NCBI RefSeq assembly: GCF_000372725.1
Contig: NW_005198611.1
Location: 8,946 to 72,945 of the forward strand
From: Emiliania huxleyi CCMP1516
Lineage: Eukaryota; Haptophyta; Isochrysidales; Noelaerhabdaceae
Direction: 5' to 3'
DNA length: 64,000 bases
Under the pieces are notes generated by a model, which worked only from the letters and a program-made list of their open reading frames with translations, did no database searches and was not told where the DNA came from. The translations under genes were made by a program, and so were the position numbers. This document shows, one piece after another, positions 21,613 through 33,573 of this stretch (position 1 is its first letter; the number at the start of each line of letters is the position of its first letter).

Positions 21613-22652
21613 TCCTGCAATTAGCTCGGCGCACGCGGGGGCCTGTGAGGCCTGGTCGCGATTATACGTGAATGTGATTTTAGAAAAAACGCAAAAATAA
21701 AGCTAAATGGTACATGCTACATCCTAAAAGCACGCGCTCTCATGGCTCAATCCTCAAAAAGGGAAAAAACTCAAAGTCAAACGAGCACACCGACGGTGTC
21801 AACCGATTCACAGCCTTGTTATTCACACGCCGCGTGGCCCGAATGTTTTTTAATCTCTGTTCTCTCGGGGTCGCAGTGTGGTAGGGTGCGCCCACACCCC
21901 ACAGTAGTCAGGACCCAAAAGAAAATAGATTTCCACCTCAAAAAGGGACGCACGAGGCAAATCTGATGTTGGAGTGTTCCAATAGGAGCGAGGCCTCTTC
22001 CGTTGCGCGTTGGGGGACCGAGTGATTAGAAAACGAGGGTTTCCCATTTTGTGACCCGCTCGAGCGCGAGCGTGACACTGCACTTGGCGCCGAGCGCCCG
22101 CGGCTCAGACCTTGTGCAGGCCTACCCTCATTGGGCGCACCGGTCCGGACCGATGGCGCTCGGTGTGCAGAGTTGGAGCAAGCAAGACCCCCCCCCCGCC
22201 CCCCCCCCCATCGGCGCGCGCCCGACCTTTGAACGGGAGCCTCCTACAGCTGGCGCACTCGTGGTCGCGCATACTCGTAGCGCCCCACCCAAACAACGGT
22301 CAGACGTTTCAAGCAAATTACACTTTAAGTTGTTGCGGTTTCTCAGTGCGATGTGGCTCTTACTGAAGGTGGACTACATGTACTTGACACCCGGGAAGAA
22401 TCTCTCTGAGAGATGCGATCTCAAGAAGTCGTGTTTGTCAACGGCGTCTGTTCTCGACAGTCGTGATCTGGGGTTCTGTGTTAGGTAAGTAAGTGTGCAT
22501 AGACACAAACAAAACTGCACGATAACTGTGAACCTCCAAAGCCGTTTGTGCCCCGTTTGTGCCGCGGCCCGTGCGCCGGAGTTCATTTTATTATTCCACA
22601 GCCAGCGCCAAGCGCGGCGGGACGAAGGCTTGCAGCTCTTCTTGCTCCGCTC
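21613..22652. other. Intergenic, nothing recognised
   Basis: Includes a less GC-rich stretch (21660-22060) and a C run near 22190-22210. No frame with family resemblance. Confidence 0.4.
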
Positions 22653-23626
22653 ATGATCAAGCTGTTCAGTCTGAAGGAGGAGAAGGCCAAGGAGGCCGCC
22701 GCTGGCAGCTCCACGGCGAAGGTCGCGCCCGGGCTGATCCGCATGCAGAAAGGTGCTGCGCCCCCGCACCGCCGCCGTCCGCGCCAGCCGCCCGCGTCCC
22801 GGACGCGGTTCAAGCCGCGGGCACCCCGAGCGAGCGGCCGCTCGGCGTGCCCGCCCTTTCGATGTTCGCACGCCGCACCCCCAGCCCTGCTCGCTCCGCC
22901 TCCGTACAGACATGAGCGAGCTGACGCTCGATCACGGCTGCAAGCTCGCGTTTCCCAACGGCAAGGAGGACCTGATGAACTTTGAGCTGACGATCAAGGC
23001 CACCGACGGCATCTACAGGAACGGGAAGTTCGTCTTCAAGGTGACGGTGCCGTCCGCGTACCCGCACGACCCGCCAAAGGTGCAGTGCCTCACGACAATC
23101 TACCACCCGAACATCGACATGGAGGGCGCCGTCTGCCTCAACATCCTGCGCGAGGACTGGAAGCCGGTGCTCACGATCCAATCGGTGATCATGGGGCTGC
23201 AGTTCCTCATCCTCGAGCCCAACCCAGACGACCCTCTCAACAAGGAGGCCGCGCTGCACATGACGAAGGAGCGCCGCCCGCCCCGCCCGCCCTACTGCAG
23301 CGCCCGCCCGCCCGCCCGCCCCGCCTGCCGCCCGCAGCGCCCGCCCGCCCGCCCGCCCCCAGCCTCCCGTCCCTCCCCGCCCGCGGTCGCGTCCGGCCGC
23401 AGGCGATCCCCTCCCTTGCCGCGAGCCCACCCCGCCTCCGCCCCCCTGCCCCCGCAGAACAAGCAGCAGTTCGAGCAGCTCGTGCGCCGAGCTGCGCCAG
23501 TCTGCCGCCTCGCCGCCTGCTCCGCCTCTCACGGGGTGGCCTCCTGCCGCCTAGGTGCGCCAAACCTTCAAGGGGCGGCAGATGAGGGTGGGGGACAAGC
23601 TCTACTCCTTCCCCTGCTTCGAGTGA
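22653..23626 (+). CDS. UBC12: NEDD8-conjugating E2 enzyme UBC12
   Basis: Exons 22653-22752, 22910-23268, 23458-23481 and 23555-23626; 184 codons, the normal UBC12 length (about 183). It starts [11 protein letters not shown], the UBC12-specific N-terminal docking peptide that binds the NEDD8 E1. The E2 core has [10 protein letters not shown] and [21 protein letters not shown], with catalytic Cys109 in the HPN context. The end reads [20 protein letters not shown]. The enzyme transfers NEDD8 to cullins. Exon 2 must end in phase 0 at 23268 to keep the alignment with UBC12, which makes the second intron begin GAGCGCC (GA-AG). The third intron starts GTGCGCC and the next exon starts with the same seven bases. 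Confidence 0.92.
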
Positions 23627-24441
23627 GCATGCGGCGCTCCTATTCCCACGCGGCGGGTTGTCTGGGCGCTGTGCCGCCCCTCCTCGCTTCCTCCACAGAG
23701 AGGTGGCCCGGTGTATGTGAGTCGACGGTTGGCGCAGACCACCGCTCTGGAGCGGGGCCTTGGGCCAGGACGAGGAGCGTGCCGTGCGTTGTTCGCCGCG
23801 CGCAATCTTCTCGTCGCGGGGGAGCCATCGACGAACGCGGTGTTTCTGTTTGCGTCTCGGCCCCGGTGCTCCTCTTTCTTCCGCGGTCCTTCTACGTTGT
23901 CTTGTTGCCGCTTTGTCGCCTGTATAAGAAGAACTTTATGTGCGCCCTTTTCCCGTCCCCTGGCCCCTGGGGCCAAAACCAAAATCCCGAGCGACGGAGA
24001 GTCAGAGAGAACCTCCCACGCCGCGCCCACCGGCCCCGCGCACCGCGTGTGCGGGGGTGCACGATCGTAAATAAATGTATCCCTCTCTACTGTGAGAACT
24101 GAGATGGGTAAAAAGGAACAGATCCCCCCCCGTGGCCGTGCGATCTTTGTCGGCAGCGAGGGGGTCAGGCTGTCGTCAGGGTGGGCCGGGGTGGCGCCGT
24201 GACACACTATCCACTAAGTCGTAAGTGTCTTTTTCGTTTTTGGAAGAAAACCCGCAAAAAATAGTCCCTCTGGCTCTGCGTCGCCGCGCGGGCCGAGATA
24301 TCACATGTATGTATTGGGAAAGGTCTCTTCCGGTTCGGCTCATGCGCGGCGCAAACTGGCGGCAGCCCGGTGCGGCATGAATGTTCTGTCTGGGTCTGAG
24401 AGGCATGGCGGTCCAGGGCGCCGCCGCCTCTCATCGCTGTG
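23627..24441. other. Intergenic between convergent UBC12 and Y14 genes
   Basis: Contains the 3' UTRs of two convergent genes. No additional frame or RNA supported. Confidence 0.4.
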
Positions 24442-25072
24442 CTACCGCGCCGCCCGGCTCGGGCCCGCGGAGAAGGCCCAGTCGACGCTGATGGTCGAGC
24501 CCATGAGGGTGGACCCGTTCATCTCATCGATGGCGCCCTGCGCGTCCTTTTGCTTCTCGTACTCCACCAAGGCGTAGCCCTGCGAGGCAGCGAGCGGTGC
24601 GGTGGGAGCGCGGAGCTGCGGAGAGCTGCGGTGAGGTGCGGAAGGACCTTGACGAAACCGGTGCGCCGGTCGAGGTTGAGGTGCAGGTTCTTGATGTCGC
24701 CGATGTCGCAGAAGGCGTCATGCAGGTCGTCCTCGGTCGTCTCCTCGTGCAAGTTGGTCACAAAGATGATCCAGCCCTCGATTGCTGATGCGGCGGGGAG
24801 GGGGGGCTCGGTCCTTGGGCTGTGGCGCAGCGCCCGCGCCGCCCGCGCACTCGCGGCGCACATTTGGCCGGGCCCTTGGTGCTCCCACCCTTGCTGTCGA
24901 TGCTGTCGTAATCGCCGCCCTCGTCCTGCATCGTCTGCGTGCTGCCCGCCGCTCCCCGCCCCTTCATCCTGCGGCCCGCCGCGTCGCGCACCGCACCCTT
25001 CGACGAGCCTCCAGCCTCCGGCTCCTTGGCCATCTCCTCAGCGTCGCCAAAGTCGACCTCCTCGCCCTCCAT
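24442..25072 (-). CDS. RBM8A: Exon-junction-complex RNA-binding protein Y14 (RBM8A)
   Basis: Exons 24862-25072, 24648-24784 and 24442-24579 with two GT-AG introns (77 and 68 bp); 161 codons. It starts [17 protein letters not shown], an acidic N-terminus as in Y14. The single RRM begins [15 protein letters not shown] (RNP2), continues [24 protein letters not shown] (RNP1) and closes with a PISVDW-like strand (here [13 protein letters not shown]). The C-terminal tail is short (RAAR), where Y14 normally has an RS/GR-rich end. Y14 pairs with Mago in the exon junction complex, which marks spliced mRNA. Its presence fits an intron-rich genome. Confidence 0.92.
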
Positions 25073-26984
25073 CGCGGCAGGCTCCGAGTCGCTCGCGCGT
25101 TGCCTGCGCGGCGGATGGCAAAAGATGGCGAGCGGGCAGGAGTTGTGGAGGGAAGGCGGCGAGGGTGAAAGCGGCAGTGGTGGCAGGGGAGGCGGCGAGG
25201 GCGGCGGCGAGGGTGGCAGCGAAGGGGGGTTGAGGGGGGGGGGCGAGATGGCGGTGGCAGCGGCAGCGAGGGAGTCGACGAGGGTGGCGGCTGACGAAAG
25301 AGGGGTGATGGCGCAGGCGGACAGCGCAGGCGGCGGCGAGGGGGGTGAGAAGGGATTGGGCGAAGTGGCGAAGTGGGCCTGGAGCTGGGTGGGGCGCTCT
25401 TCTCAAAAGAATTCACGGACCCCGACCCTTTTGCTTCATAGTGGTCATGGTGACCAAATCTCGATATATCTCCAGTCGTAGCGGTGGAACTTTTGTTTGG
25501 CTCGGTCAATTATTTAGCCATATATGAGAGGATCACGGCACAGTGTCGTTTGAGTCGACAGTAACTCTCCCACAGCCCACGTAACTCCGTCCGTCTTTTT
25601 CAGGCACCCGGAGCCCTCCGCGGCCGCTTCTACGCCGGCGAAGCACCATCAAGCTGCTGTACGGCCCCGGCATCGCCTCCCCTGGCTTAGCTCTCAGTCA
25701 AGATATTGTGCACATGGGTGGCCTCTACAATATACTCACTGACACTGAACCTCCCAGAGCTCGTCCCGGTCCGTCACGGCCATCCTCGTCCTCCGGCGGG
25801 CCCCCGGCCGCGGCGCGGTGCGGCGGCGTCACAAATCCGACCACAGAGCACCGGGACGCGGTCGGGCGATCTGAGGCCCAGGTAGGCGAATGCATTGCCC
25901 ATCCAGGGCTATCACCTGGACCTATCAACAGGCGCCTGCGGCGCCGTGCTCAGGAGTTGGTTTTCACTCGCTCGAAATGTGTACGTAAAAGGGTTAAGGC
26001 TCCCATCCCTCCCTTGGGTTGTCCGTTTTCTTTCTTTCTTTCTCCCATCCCTCCCTTGGTTTGTCTGTTTTCTTTCTTTCTTTCTTTCCCTTGGATCTTA
26101 GATAGGAAGAGGCGGACGCCCAAGGGTGGGTGACGGCTAGCGCATCACACCTGATCACACCCCTCTCCTTAAAATCCCTGTGTGGTAGCGGCGTGCCGTC
26201 CTCCCATCCCTCCCAAGAGAAAGAATGTTGGTTAATAAAAAACTCTCTCTCTCCCTCCCTTGGGTTGTCTTTTTCTAAAAAACTGTTCCTGTTACGAAAA
26301 AGGCAGCTACCTGCTCCGGCGACACTAGGGACTCGGGCCTGATCCCGCACAAAACATCTCCACACTCTCTCCTCTCCTATGACACGACTCTCCGACCTTG
26401 GCGCTTGGGCTAGATTCCCATTTGATTCACCACAAGCGCCAAACTGCTTCGCCGCGCGCTGCTTACAGCGTCAAGTGCGGCCCTTAGCTGAGTAGAACTC
26501 GAAGTGGGCGTCGAGGGGGCCTATAGTAGAGTGTGAGCCCGCGCGCTAGTTATCTTTTTCTTTCTTTCTTTCTCCCTTGGATCTTTTTGAGGCACTCCCT
26601 TGGGGCGTCTGTTTTCTTTCTTTCTTTCTTGGGACTGGCGCGACAAAACAAAACAAAAATCTCTCTCTCTCTCTCTGGCGCGCACTGCCACTGGCGGGGT
26701 CACCAATAAAAATAATTCACCCGCGATTTTTTTCCTATGTTGGCCTACCTAACTCTTGGTCTTGCGTGTACGGCATTTGCACGTCCGCCCGCCAATTTAA
26801 CTCTCTCTCTCTCCCAATTTACACGATCGTTGCTAAAAATCTCTCTCTCCCCCCCCCGGTCGTTAGGCCCCGCAAGAGGGTGAGAGATTTTTAGCTAGAG
26901 TGTGTGTAGAGCTGGAGAGCTGGAGAGCTTGAGCACTTGAGCACTGGAAGGGTCGATTCCGCATTCGGGACCCCTGTAGATAGA

Positions 26985-27170
26985 GCATGAGCAAGGGAGG
27001 GTGTAGAGGATGTAGCGTGTAGAGCGCTGAGAGCTGTAGAGCTGGAGAGCGCTGTAAAGCTGTAGAGCTCTACATCCGCCGCGGCATCCGCCGCGGGGCG
27101 ATGCGAAGCGATGTAGATAGAGGCGCTCTACAACGTGAAATCTCACAACAAACTCTACATCATAAGGGGC
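26985..27170. repeat. TAGAGC-type repeat, copy 2
   Basis: Runs of TGTAGAGC/GCTCTACA words with GGGAGGGTGTAGAGGATGTA at the left end. It shares the left end and word content with 49605-49800, and the right flank (ACAACAAACTCTACATCATA) with 50310-50330 inverted. Confidence 0.75.
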
Positions 27171-27195
27171 GAACGAGGCCCGGTCGCTCTCCGAC

Positions 27196-27267
27196 ATGAG
27201 GCGCGTTGCACTTGCCAGTGCTGCCCTGGCCTTCTGTCTGCCAATAGTTGGAGGCTGCCTGCTGTGA
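27196..27267 (+). pseudogene. Fragment of a secreted-protein gene (signal peptide only)
   Basis: The frame MRRVALASAALAFCLP is a clear signal peptide and is identical to the start of the minus-strand frame at 49986-50279. Here it stops after 23 codons. DNA similarity between the two places continues beyond the stop with small gaps, so this is a decayed copy carried by the flanking TAGAGC-type repeat. Confidence 0.6.
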
Positions 27268-27322
27268 TACAACTGTGCCTCACGGCTTGCATCGCAATCG
27301 AGCGTAACCGTCGTTCGTTGTC

Positions 27323-29774
27323 ATGGCGGACCCGTGGGGCTCTTTGGAAGCCGAGTTTGACCTGCGCTACCCGACCCCGGGTCGGCAGGGAGGCACGCCC
27401 GATATCCTCCGCCTGGACGAGGACGGGCGATCGATGCCGCTGCAGCAACTGGCCGTGGATGAGCATCGCGCCGCCGCGCCGCTGCCTGCGTTTGCCCCCG
27501 GTCCGCAGCCACGGCAAAGGCCAGCTAGTGCCAGCACGGTAGAGAGGATGGCGGGGATGCTCCGCTCAATCAGCTTTGCCGCAGGGCAGCCGCCCACTGG
27601 CACCAGTGGCGCAGACAGTGCGCGTTCGCAGGCTTGTGCGGCTGTCGCCGCCTCTGTGAGGCGAGACTTTGCCGGTGCGGCAATTGGCAGGCTCGTGGAG
27701 TCGGCGCCGCACGTTGCCCTGGCGTTGCAAGGGGCTGTGCTCGCCTCGGCTGGCGTCCTCTTGGGGGCGGAGGCCGCGACGATGGCGTTCGAGTGGGCTC
27801 GCTCCAGCCTGGACGACCTCCGCCACTTTGTTGCCGCCGGTGCCCGTCTCCTCTGCCGCCACCACTCATTCCCATTGTTCCGACCGACCGCACCGACTCT
27901 CCTCAGGCGAGGCAGCCACGGCTCAGCTCTTCCCCGGCGCCTACTATCGGGAGATTGTCGAGGCGGACGTCGCGCAGCTGGCCGCTGCGCTTACTGACAC
28001 CGGCCGTCAGCATGAGAGGCGCAGCGCCGCTCGTCTCGATGTCTTGGCGGCCCTCGCCCGCCCTGGGGCGGGCGCCGCTGAGCTCGAGGGTCTAGCTCAG
28101 GCCGCAGGGGAGCACGGGCTTGTCGCCGAGGCGGCGGCGGCCAGGCACGTGGCTGAGCTGTCGCGAGCGCACTCCGCGTGCCGCGAGGCGGAGAGGACGG
28201 CCCTTGACGCGGCGGCCGCCGCCAAGCGCGGGCTCGCCGACGCCCAGTCGGCAATGAAGCACGAGCGGGTGGAGAGGGGCGAGGCACAGCGGACGGCGAG
28301 AGCGCTCGAGGACGAGCGGAACGCGCTCAGGGTGCAGCTTGCGCGAGACACTGAGGAGCGACGGCGGGTGGAGGGTGCGAGCATCAAGACGCTCGAGCAG
28401 CTCAAGCTCAACGACGAGGCACGGTGGGCGGCAGAGCGTGCGCTGCAGGCAGAGCAGCGGAAGCTGCAAGAGCTGGAGGCGGAGCACAGCCGCTCGGCTA
28501 CGGCAGTGGCCGAGCGGCTCGCCGCGGCGGACAGACGCGCTGGTGAGGCGGCTGCGTCGGCTGCAACAGAGGGTGCACGGCACGTCGAGGCGGAGCGAAG
28601 GGTGGTAGCGCTCGGCTCACGGGTGGAGGCGCTGGAGGGGGTGCAGCAGCAGCTGGAGGCTCAACTCAATGTTGAGCGCGACGCGGCCGCCAACGAGCTC
28701 TCGCTGCGGCAGGCGTCGGAGCGCGAGCTCGCCGAGGCGCGCGACTCGCTGCGAGTGGCAAAGAGGGCGGCTGAGGTTGCCGAGGCGGAGCGATCCACTG
28801 CAGCGGCCGAGGTGGCGCGGTTGACTGCGGACCTGAAGGGCGCGGAGGAGCGTCTGCAGGTGGCAAATGAGCACAGCCTACAGGGCCACCTCGAGGCAGC
28901 GTCGAGCGACGAGGCGCTCTCGCAGCTCAAGCAGCTGAGGGAGCAAGACGGCGAGCGGCTGATGAAGCTCAACAGCGCAAAGGCGGAGCTGGCGCAGGCG
29001 CTCAAGGCGGCCGAGGAGAGGGTCGCGTCCGAGGTGGAGGCGGCGGGCCGCGCGGCTAAGGAGGCGGCCGCACGACAGTACGAGCTGCAGGCGCGCCTCA
29101 CGGAGGCTTCGCGGCGGGTGGAGAGCCTGCAGGTGGAGCACGCCCGCAGCGAGCTGAGGCTCGAGCATGAGAGGGCGGCTGGGTCAACGACGCAGGAGGA
29201 GAGCTCAAGGCGGACTCGTGAGCTCGCAAAGGAGCGGCGCGAGCGCCAGCAGCTTGCACACGAGCTGGCGGCCGAGCGTGCTCTGCGCAGCCGCTGCGAG
29301 GAGGAGGCGATCGCGCTACGCAGAGAAGTCGAGGCGGCGAGGCGCGAGACAGAGGTCGGCGCGCAAAGGTTGACTCACCTGCAGGCGGAGCTGCAACTTG
29401 CGACGACTGAGGCGTCCGAGGCAGCCGCCGTTCGCGAATACGTCGACTCTGCCCACCGCCACCGCGAAGCCGTGGCACGAGAGCGGGTTTCCACCGCGCC
29501 ACCCATGCCGCTGCCAGCCCCTCAGCTAGGAAGGCCGGCAGCGGGGAAGGTTCACTTCGCGGACGAGGTCCGTGATGAGGGGATGCAGTGGCTAAACACG
29601 ACACGCGAGGATGGTTTGGATGACGAGCTCGGCCGCTCCGATCTATGGAACTTCTCGAGCGGTGTGATGGCGCGCGGCGGCGCGACCAGCAACCGCGGGG
29701 GGCTGCGACAGCGCGTCACGACCAGCCCGTCACTCCCGCAGATTGTGGGTCCATTCCGTACTGCTTGCACGTAA
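27323..29774 (+). CDS. Long coiled-coil protein
   Basis: Exons 27323-27839 and 27907-29774 (67-bp GT-AG intron), 794 codons. Residues 1-190 are non-coiled with an Ala-rich helical region. Residues 190-690 are an almost continuous heptad-type coiled coil rich in Ala, Glu, Arg and Leu (LEQLKLNDEARWAAERALQ, for example). The tail is Ser/Thr/Gly-rich and basic (LRQRVTTSPSLPQIVG). It resembles golgin- or centrosome-type structural proteins in general style only; no specific family is recognised. The stop codon sits inside a perfect donor consensus (CACGTAAGTAT at 29768-29778), so one more exon is possible. The gene starts 56 bp after the captured signal-peptide fragment. Confidence 0.8.
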
Positions 29775-30279
29775 GTATCTGCTCGCAGATGAGAGCACAC
29801 CGCGGGGCCGATTGAGTCGGTGGCATGTGTGTCAGCTTTTGCATATGCTCTGGGTCCCTAGTATGGGTTCGTCCCCTGTTCACAGCAGTGTGAATGGGTC
29901 CCCTACCCCCAGTATATGTGTGTGTGTGTGTCGTCAGAGTGTGTGTTTTTTGCCGTCTAGTAGAGCACACACACCCACTGCCACCCATCCACCCACCCAC
30001 TCACACTCTCTATATATCTTTAAACACACTCTCTCATGTGAACACACACACTTTTCCCGCCCCCCTCGTCTCTCGACTCTCCGTTCCACGTTCCCCGCCT
30101 CCCCCCCACAGCACGCCGCCGGCCCGCGGCGCCGACAAAAAGAAATCACACACGTTTTACATGCGTCATCCGTAATATTATGACTCCTCATAGTATAGAC
30201 TCCTCTTATCTCTCATGAGGAGATATCAGTATAAACTCGCCGCCCGAACTCGTCGGCCACGCGATTATTCCACCAACCG
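29775..30279. other. Intergenic, CA/GT-rich
   Basis: Short CACACA and GTGTGT runs; the space between two convergent genes. Nothing else seen. Confidence 0.4.
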
Positions 30280-33181
30280 TCATGGACTGGTCACAACAGG
30301 AAGCTCGAGCACGCTGTCTCCCCCGTTGCAATCGAGCGCCACGCGCAACGCAACGTCCGCGTTCGCGGGCTGGAACGTCTGGTGATGCAAGCTAAGGCCA
30401 AGGCCAATCGCGCGGCCAGCAGGCACGTCCGTGCAGATTGCGGGCATTCGAACGGTGAGCGGTCCGCCACCATCAGCGTCCGCCTGCCACGTCCAGCTGA
30501 CCTCGCCGGGCTGCGCCCACGCAGGGTCGGCGCCTCGCTCCCACACGCCTCGGCCAGCAAAGGTGAGCAGGTCGAGCAAGCCCTCTTTCTTGTCCACGGA
30601 AAAAAGGAACGCGGCAAGCTGGAAGCGCTTCATGCTGGGCGTGACGTGGATGGTCGCGTTTGGGATGCCGCACAGGCGCAGCGGTGCCTCGAGCACCTCG
30701 GACTCCCAAAGCCCCGCGGCGGTCGTGTTGATGTCCTCCACGCGAGAGTATATTTTGTTGCCCCACCCCGCAGCGATGAAGGGCCCAACGACTGGCACCC
30801 CCACGTGGAAGCCGGTCTGTACGCCAAATGCGAGATGGCGCTGGCACTTGCCGCCCATCAACGAGACCTCCACGCCTGTGAAACGATCGAGCTCCCGTGC
30901 CCACATTTGAGACGCCATGTCGAGGTCGCCACGCGCCGACGGCGAAGAGCCACTGGCGCTGCAACATCCGCACATATTTACCGCCATGCAGCCGGGGGCT
31001 TCGGAGCCGGAGCACGGCGTTCCGGGCGGCGCCGGCATGCAAGGCATGCTGCAAGCCCTTGGGTTACCGCAAGCCTCAGACTCTAATCCAAGCACCAGGT
31101 GCGAGCCAGCGAGCTTATACGCGGTGGGCAGGACGCGCGCACTCGGCCAGGACTCGAACTCCTCATAGCTGGGCTCATTGTTGGTGTAGACAGAGGCACG
31201 GGGCTCCCGGACCTGAAACGAGACGGGGATCAGTGGACTGCCGGCCCGCCACGTCTCCGCGGGAATGTCAATGTCACGGCTGGCAGCTACGGCGGCGGCG
31301 ACTGCTGCGGCGGCTGGCGTCAGGCGGCAAGCGTAGCGGCCATGGTCCGAGCGGGGAAGACATGATATGTCCGCGCTGCATCCGCCGAACGATCCGCACA
31401 CGCCGCAGCCGCAGCTGTCGGCACAAGAGTTGCGTGGGAACCCTGCTCCGCAGTGGCGACCGTAGCGCGATTCGCACTCTTCACACAACGGCAGAGCGGC
31501 GCACTCTGGAGTAGCGTGATCATCGCCACCGCCGAAGCAAGGATGGGAAGTTGGGTAGTAGTCGAGATAGACCCTTGAGAATGCGGCGGGAGCAGCGCCG
31601 CTTGCCGTGGTGGTGGCTACGCCGGTGGACGGGGCCTTCAGATGGTACTGGAGGAAAGCAAAGACGCGTCCCCAGAGCGGCAAGGAGACGGCGATCGAGT
31701 CCGAGAGGCCGAGCATGCCCGGAATCTCTGCCATGGCGTGGATCCCCTCGTGGAGCATCAACTCGACGCGGCAGCCGGCACCTTGCAGCGCTTGCCTGTA
31801 GATGAATGCGCCGTCAGGCGCGAAGAGCCGGTCCTCCGCGTTGTTGGAGAGGAAGACGGGCGTGGCGCGGCCGCCACCACACAGCGCGTGGAGGTGCGAC
31901 TCCGGGCTTCTCAATCGCGCCCACTCGAGCAGGGGCAGGGTGAGGTTCCCCGCCATGATCTCAGCAAAGATGGGCGGGACGGAGGGATCGAGGTTACCCA
32001 TGCCCAGCCACGGCGAGCCGGTCAACTTGAGAAACTCGTACCTGCGGCCGCCACCACCCTCTCGTTTGATTAGGTACGTCCCGAGAGGCTGGTGGGCTAG
32101 GGTGATGGGATCGTACCAAACCAAATTAGGGGCCGCCTGTCCATCAAGCGCCCGCTGGATGTTCCCCCAGGCCGAGAGGCAGATGACGGCCTTGACTCTC
32201 GCGTCGTTGGCCGCTGTGAGCGCAGCCAACCCGCCGCCATACGAGACGCCGCAGGTCGCAATACGGCTCGTGTCTGCGCCCCAATCTGCGGCGCGCGCTT
32301 CGAGCGTATCGAGCACTCGGACAGCATCGCGCTGCTCAGGTTCGCCGGCGGCCGTCACCGACCCTTCCGAGTCCCACCACCCTCTCGCGACGTACATGAG
32401 GACGACATATCCGGCCGACGCCTAAGGACACGTGTCGTAATCATGTTACGGAGGGCGGCTCTAGTCAGAGCCGCAGCCCTCGCGGGGCGCCGTGCACCCA
32501 CTCCTGCTGCTTCATAGCGTACTCCCACCAGTTCATCACCCACGAGTTGCAGAGGACGACGACCGGAAAGCGTGCCGCCTCCGCCGCCCCAGCCTTGGGA
32601 TACGCCACCACCGCCTTGAGCCGCACGCCGCCGTCGCCAATGATGGCAAGCTCTTCCCATTTTACCGCAAAGCCGCCCGGTGTGAGATCGCCCACCCCAG
32701 CCGCCTGAGCTGCAGAGTAAAATCCCTGCGCGATACGCGACTCGTAGAACTGAGTCACGCCGTCCTTCTTCGCCTTTGCCGTGGCCGTCAACTCGTCCAG
32801 CCAAGGGAAGTTGATCGTAGGTGGCGTCGGGAGGAGCTGCCCCAGCCAATGCAAGCTGTCGTCAAGAGTCTGCTCCACAGAGTCTGCATCCAGCAGCATT
32901 TGCACGTTTGCCTCCTCCGCCGCAAGCTTTGCGTTGTACGTGGCATCCTCGAGGAGATCTCCGACGGATGGCAATATTGTATGGCGGGACAGGCGGGACC
33001 TGACCACCGCTCCCGACCCAGCAACATCCCACAGCGCAGCCTCCCATGACTGATGCGAAAGAAAGGTTTCGCGGAGCCGCGCTGGAGTCACAGAGGCACA
33101 TATACACAGGAGAAGAGCGCCTGAGAAGGCCACGGCCACCGACACGCACGGCCACCAACGCCTCCTCGGGGGGGAGAGCAT
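30280..33181 (-). CDS. Secreted or membrane-anchored alpha/beta hydrolase, X-Pro dipeptidyl-peptidase (S15/CocE)-like
   Basis: Exons 32498-33181 and 30280-32421 (76-bp GT-AG intron), 941 codons. An N-terminal hydrophobic segment (VSVAVAFSGALLLCICASV) suggests a signal anchor or signal peptide. The hydrolase core reads RFPVVVLCNSW, then ASAGYVVLMYVARGWWDSEG, SRIATCGVSYGGGLAALTAA (nucleophile Ser288 in GxSxG) and a later AEDRLFAPDGAF segment likely to hold the acid. A Cys-rich insert of about 70 residues (CEECESRYGRHCGAG, GCGVCGSFGGC) and a second Cys cluster (CSMPCMPAPPGTPC) are unusual for the family. The last 200 residues (SVDKKEGLLDLLTFAGRGVW, then VPAGRAIGLGLSL) match the jelly-roll C-terminal domain of S15/CocE enzymes. 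Substrate unknown. Confidence 0.8.
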
Positions 33182-33573
33182 TTCGATAGGACGGCCGGGC
33201 CACCGGCCGGGCACGGCCACGGAAATTCAACAATCGGCCAGCAGTTTTCACATAAACGCACACCCCGGGCTCCGAAATCGAATGAGAGTCAGACTTGCAA
33301 CACGGGGTCCCAGGAAGGCAAGCAACCTTTTCTTCAGAATTTCCGTGGCACCCCGCAGATAATTCTTTACTTGATTGTACAGATCAAGCACGAGCTGGCA
33401 CCAAGAGCACGAGCTGGCACCAACGAGCTCTGTGTCCTGACTTGCCAACAGTACACCAACAACGACCGTGGGTCTGTCTCTCTCACCGCCCGCTGTTGCT
33501 TCACATAAACGCACAACCCCGGGCCCCGAAATCGCACGCGCCGCTTCACCATTTTTTTCCACTCGGGGGCACA
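33182..33573. other. Divergent intergenic region, shared promoter space
   Basis: Separates the hydrolase (-) and VTI1 (+) start codons. TTTTCACATAAACGCACACCCC (33245) and a near copy at 33500 (TTCACATAAACGCACAACCC) form a 22-bp direct repeat followed by GGGCTCCGAAATCG-like DNA. This may be a duplicated promoter or 5' UTR element. Confidence 0.5.

Larger units (their letters stand above)
25073..27322. other. Repeat-rich intergenic
   Basis: 25130-25360 is a GGCGAGG/GGTGGC purine-rich low-complexity stretch. 25995-26240 carries two fragments of the 9852-10300 repeat family with CTTT runs. 26540-26640 has CTTT runs again. 26930-26980 is a fragment of the 9697-9850 family. 26985-27170 is a TAGAGC-type cluster. 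27185-27270 is a captured gene fragment listed separately. Confidence 0.6.

Noticed and set aside
27196-27267. Functional 23-residue secreted peptide
   Set aside because: It is a truncated copy of the longer frame at 49986-50279 embedded in repeat DNA; no independent support.
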